From Rhynchosporium graminicola (taxonomy: Eukaryota; Ascomycota; Leotiomycetes; Helotiales; Ploettnerulaceae): a stretch of 64,000 nucleotides of DNA. Below the pieces are notes generated by a model. The model ran no database searches and was not told the DNA's origin. It saw nothing but the letters and a program-made list of their open reading frames with translations. How positions within the stretch are numbered: the first letter of the stretch is position 1; each line of letters opens with the position of its first letter. A program made the translations under genes and the position numbers. The stretch is from the NCBI GenBank assembly GCA_900074885.1, contig FJUW01000005.1, forward strand, positions 278,242 through 342,241, written 5' to 3'. Shown piece after piece: positions 59,356 to 64,000 of this stretch.

Positions 59356-61719
59356 AGAATTATACCGACCAGTTTTCGAACAGTTCTAATGCTGCTCGGC
59401 TAGAGCAAACTTTGATAAACACCTCATTTGAAGGTCTCTTGGAATGGTTGGGATCAAGACTCTAATGTGAGTAAAGAATGACTACGAGCAATTTGGACGG
59501 ATAGAACGTTCACGGAATCTCACCTCTTTTGTATTGAAAGTGGGCAAGGAAGAAATCGGGCATTATTCGCTATAGATTTAGCGTGGAGATTGAATCAGTT
59601 GAATTGAGATAAAATTGATCAGATCGGTCCCTAGGACTGGCATAGTAACACATTCATCCTCAATATCAGACGACTTTTTGCTTGCTTAACGTAGCAGGCA
59701 CTTGAGTCCGTGAATAACTCCATGATCTTGCGATCGAATGTCGTATATTACGATCGTGCCATTCAGCTTCTCATGGTCTTTGCAAAGTAGACAGAAAAGG
59801 GTAGACTTATCTACGAGTCTTAAAAGTACATTTTTGGCCCAAGGAACGCCGTGCACAGCTTCATTCGTTCTCTCAGAGTTCTATCATAGTCAAGTTTACT
59901 TTGTGTTCTCATCTCTCTGTTCCATTCGTCGCTTTCCTAGACTTTGATCCGCTGCCAGGTCGCTTCACTCAACTTATCGCTCATCTTCATCAAGGTCCTC
60001 CTAGTGGCCCTCCTGGCGGTCCACCTATCTCTCACGATAAAGAAGGAAACTGAAAGTTCAAAGGTAAGCTACCTAGCGGTAGAAATTGGAAGTAAGGAGG
60101 TAGACTACCTAGAAGAAAAGAACAGTAGTCCATTTAGGAAAGGTAGTATAGGTATTCCGCGACCTCTGAAAGAAGTATGGATTCATGCCGTTTAGTAGCG
60201 GTAGTCCAGATATTCCTAGTATATCTATTAGAGGTATACTAAGGAGATGAGGTAAATTGCTAAGAGGTAGTATTATAAATGGGTATAGTATAGTAAGAAC
60301 TAACCTTCAAAAATTAGCTAACAATGCATCATAGATCGAAGCATGTTTTTGAAATGAGCGGATAACGCACGTAAACGTTAACATAGGAATCTTCTATCGG
60401 AAAACTGACTCATTGTTAGTGATTATAGAAACGGAAACTGTAGTACGCGGATCTGGCAAATTGTTCCGTCTACCGGATGAGGTCTGAGTTGCAGCTACCC
60501 GAAGTGGATGAGAGGACCGGAGTTGCGTTACGAAAAGCACATTCATACTACTGCAAACTGATCAGTTTTTGATATGATTCTATGAAACACTAGAGTACGA
60601 GATGGCCATAGTTATAGCCAGCAACCCGAAAGATCGCCCGCCGACTTCCACACAAGTATCTCGTGGATGGCTCACTTGGTAATCGGTGAACCGACTTGAC
60701 GATTTGACAGCGAAAGCTTGAAGTAGCTTCACGAATTCGTCTTCATACAATATCAAAGTCTCCAAATTCATTTCATTCGTGACTTTTGATATTACATTTT
60801 AGTAAAGTCTCGCAATTTTATGACTTCAAGATCAAATCGAAAGCGAAAATGTCGCAGGCACCGATCACGAAACACTACAGCCTTTTCAAGCAACTGCAAG
60901 GCTTGAAGTCTTCAGATTCACACGTGGCTGGAAAAGGCCGCGGGCTTTCAAACTTTGACTTATAAAGTAGCTTGCTCAGCACTTTATCTCGAGGTCACTC
61001 TCTGCCTCACATAGAACTTGTCAGATTGTTTTAAGAGAGGCCATGTTTCCATCTAAGAAAGCAGCAGAGCTGACCGATTTATCTCTATTGACTTTGAGAT
61101 CGCAACTTTGAATCATTACTTCAATATCAAAAAGGGTGATATTTCTTTTGCTATTAGTATGTATACCCAGCGATGTTATACAACGAATGATCTTTCAACT
61201 ACGGAGGTACGAGTAGTACAGAATTAAAAGTCTGAGTGACTTGCTCTATGATTTTCAGATTATTGGGAACGATCTAGTTAAAACCGTAAGATCTTCCTCC
61301 AAGTCACTTATAAGTATTACAACAGCACTTCATATATTATAATCATATTCGTAGAATCCTTGAATTCGTTCTTGGTAACAATAGTAAGTATACTAAGATA
61401 CGAGCCCGGGCATGCAGCTTTACGTCCTACTTAGTTTATGTTAGTATCACAGGTATCGCGATGGTTTCATGGTTTCAGGCTCCCTGAATAGTTATATTCA
61501 GTAAGTCTCTAGAGCTACGATTTCCATAGAGAGTTAACTATATATAGTGCAACTCTCCCTTTATTAGTTAACGCAAGTAAACTCCCTTTATTAACTATAG
61601 AGCTCTAAACACTAGTAATACTTTCTTCTCGACAGCAAAGTAAATAAAATATAGTCTGATCTCCCTGTAAATAAAACTCCGTATATATAACCTTCTATTT
61701 CCCTCGTACTAGTATAGCC

Positions 61720-64000
61720 TTATTAATTTGTTAATTTAGTAATTTAGACCTCCCTCTGCACCTATCCCTTAACTCTAATAATCAGCTAGTTCGTCGATAA
61801 GAATAGCTTAAGGCTCCGATTTAGTATAGATTTAGTAAGAGCGTTAGCTAGATTATTCGTGCTATCGATCTATCTAATCTCTATGATCTCCCAGCATTAG
61901 TATAACTACCGTAGAGCTATAATATCGATTATTAATCTCTTCTCCTTAGTAGTACTAATCTTCACTAAATACTCGTATAACGAGTATAAATCAGTATATA
62001 CGATCAAGGGAAGTAGAAGTAAATCAAGCTAAGCTATAATCTTAATAATCGTTATATTAATTATAATTACCATATTAACTCCTACTACTATTCCGTACAC
62101 TTCTGAAGTAAGAGATAATCGAGTAACTCTTTTAGATTTAGTAGAACTAGCGTAAATTAAATTACCGCGTATAATAAATTAATCTCTCTCGACGATTAAA
62201 GATTCGTTATTAATAGTAATTAAGTAGCTAAGTTAGGAACTTAAATCTTTATTATTAGCAAAAGATCTATTAATAAACACGAAGATCTTAGTAGTAGAAA
62301 GGTCTAAATCGATATATTTAATACCACGGTCTAAGTTATCTATTTGCTACTATAGACGCTTATTCAGAGCTCGTACGTTATCTTTAGTAGGGTTTTAGTA
62401 CTAGGCTACTACTAACAAATCGAAGGAAGCTTCGGGTTAGTAAATTAAAGTAATATATGCCCCTCTTACGCGTTACTCCATGTATTTCTGATTATAATTA
62501 GCAGTAGTTTCATCCACTAGTTAGATCTTCTTCGCTTAACCTTTCTATCTTAGAAAGAAGTAGTCCTCTCTCTTTACGATCAAATAGCTATTAAAGTTAA
62601 ATTAGTAGTAGAGCGTTAATATCTCTCTTGATTTAGTAGTAATCTTAGCTTTAGCGAGTTATTATTCTTTAAGATCAAGAAACTCCTTTATAGTAATACT
62701 AAAAGTATTATTAGTTTATAATCTAGCGATTCTAAAGCACTTCTTATTAGTGGAAATCAACAAATAAGAGTTATAAGTCGAAGTTTCCATATAGAGGCGC
62801 TCGATATAGTAAAAGTAATAAGTAACCTACCAATAGGTACTAGCTTCCGGAATACTATATAAAGCCTTCAATACTACTATAAGAGTACTAGGAGGATACA
62901 AATAATATAATTCCTTCGGAATACGTACTAGAATTAAGCGCTTAAGAAGAGAATTTAACTAGGTATATACTTAGGTAATATCTCTCAGGTAAATTAAAGC
63001 TCCTCTCTTTTCAAAGCTTAGCGCAAGTGATATAATAATCTTCTAGCTTAGACGTTAAATTATAGGTAATTAAGTAAGAATTTCTTATTTACCTTTATCG
63101 TTATAAGCTTAGATAACGATTTGTGACTTTTTAAAGAGTACCGGCGTTAATTTGCCCTTAATCGATCGTACGAATCGAGCGTCGAAGATTCTAGTACTAG
63201 CATACTTATTATAGTCGTATTAGACGAATTTAAATACTCCTTACGCTAGTAGACCTTTAATTTCTTACTAATCTGACGCTTAGAAAGGTTCACTAGGCAT
63301 AGTAATCACTCCCTCCTAGCGTAGCTTCTTCGAGAGCTCTAAATCGGCCTTTTCCAGCCGGCTTAAGAAAGCTATATTTACCTCTTTTTCAAATAGCACT
63401 TCTACTAGCATATACTCGTCGAAGTAATCGTCTTTAGCTTTAGTTTCAGCTAAAAACTTAGCTTTAATAGTAAATCTGCAGCGTAGAATCCGACCGCGGG
63501 TACTCTTCCTTACTTATAATAGTTCTTCCTAAACCGAGTACTCCTTATCTCCGCTATTATCTTATAGTAGTAATTCGCTATCGTCTTCGTACTCGGATTA
63601 AGGTCAGAGGTAAAGTTTAATAATAGTAGATCGGAATCTCTTTAGCCCTAAGTCCAGCTATACGACGCATATTTCTCCTTCTATAGAGATTAGCTTAAAA
63701 GGACTAGTCCATCTAGGTCGATTATTAGTAGTTTTCTCTCTCCAGACCCTCACTTCTAAATTCAAAAGTAAGCTAAGCGTATCAGAGGTATCTAGACTAT
63801 TTCTTATAGCTAGAGCGTCTACTACGCTTCTTCCGGCGACTAATTAGCGTAGTTCCTTCGTAGCTTTAGAGATAGTGAGAGCTTATTAAGTAATCGTAAG
63901 AGATAGAGCGTCCTTATCAGATAATCGTAGATAAGTACTAAAGACTAGAAGTATTAGTATAAGACCTTTTAGACCTACTATATTATTAATTACCTTAATA
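61720..64000 (-). mobile_element. RIP-mutated Ty1/copia retrotransposon, 3' part of pol (runs off the window)
   Basis: The minus strand reads the C-terminal half of a copia polyprotein. In the RT-RNase H connection are ETSTYNSYLLISTNKKCFRI and the downstream TFSITIKEFLDLKE. Then comes RNase H with NKRL...IDNLDRGLKYIDLDLSTTK, IFVFINSSFANNKDL and EVYGIVVGVNMV, and near the end a segment with the family's DS.NNPANALTKS wording. Stops are frequent and mostly TAG/TAA at Gln/Trp positions, and TA dinucleotides dominate the composition, as after RIP. The integrase and gag would lie beyond the right edge. The exact left end and long terminal repeat are not delimited. Confidence 0.8.

Larger units (their letters stand above)
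57115..61700. other. Gene-poor, inverted-repeat-rich stretch grading into AT-rich sequence
   Basis: No sound gene. Repeated CAGGTTYAGACCYACGGAGA motifs in both orientations (57.99-58.82 kb), a decayed secreted-protein-like fragment at about 59.1-59.4 kb, and proline-rich gag-like wording at about 59.99-60.05 kb are the only signals. Confidence 0.5.

Noticed and set aside
59944..60195. Proline/glycine-rich gag-like reading in the frame next to an 83-codon ORF
   Set aside because: Only a few residues (GPPSGPPGGPP) resemble retrotransposon gag and there is no zinc knuckle, so it is too weak to annotate as an element.

Overview
The window reads as a piece of a filamentous ascomycete chromosome. 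Most genes carry several short GT-AG introns (about 45-140 bp). The gene repertoire includes a Zn2Cys6 regulator, a HET-type incompatibility remnant, a GPI-anchored GH17 glucanase and a fucose-lectin-like membrane protein. AT-rich transposon copies full of TAG stops look like products of repeat-induced point mutation (RIP). The gene style fits Leotiomycetes/Helotiales best, but that placement is inference. All exon models were built by hand from splice sites and frame continuity.

Layout. 0-8.7 kb: a Tc1/mariner transposase remnant (minus strand), then a long stretch with no convincing gene. 8.7-11.0 kb: a Ser/Pro-rich protein with a conserved coiled-coil block (plus). 12.9-15.2 kb: leukotriene-A4-hydrolase-type M1 aminopeptidase, six exons (minus). 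16.9-19.9 kb: an in-frame fusion of a nucleotide-sugar transporter with a lumenal, probable glycosyltransferase domain (minus). 20.8-23.7 kb: a divergently transcribed three-domain protein, nucleotidyltransferase + HAD phosphatase + APH-type kinase, with one apparent 1-base frame break (plus). 25.1-27.7 kb: CCCH zinc-finger RBR ubiquitin ligase (plus). 28.8-30.3 kb: GH17 GPI-anchored glucanase with a minisatellite linker (plus). 31.2-32.1 kb: frame-broken APH-family gene (minus). 32.5-32.8 kb: a MITE. 33.1-33.6 kb: small conserved protein (plus). 34.7-35.9 kb: eight-exon small secreted protein (minus). 38.6-40.0 kb: RIP-mutated Tc1-like transposon with inverted ends. 41.2-47.5 kb: an accessory block with a decayed HET gene, a membrane-anchored fucose-lectin-like gene, an NmrA-like pseudogene and a beta-lactamase-fold hydrolase pseudogene. 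52-57.1 kb: a microsatellite-rich leader and a Zn2Cys6 transcription factor (plus). 57-61 kb: inverted-repeat-rich, no sound gene. 61.7-64 kb: RIP-mutated Ty1/copia polyprotein (minus).

The most interesting locus is 16.9-23.7 kb. The two head-to-head genes could together form a compact glycoconjugate route: kinase, phosphatase and nucleotidyltransferase in one cytosolic polypeptide to make an activated sugar or polyol, and transporter plus lumenal transferase in one membrane polypeptide to import and use it. The domain identities rest on visible motifs; the coupling and the substrate are inference.
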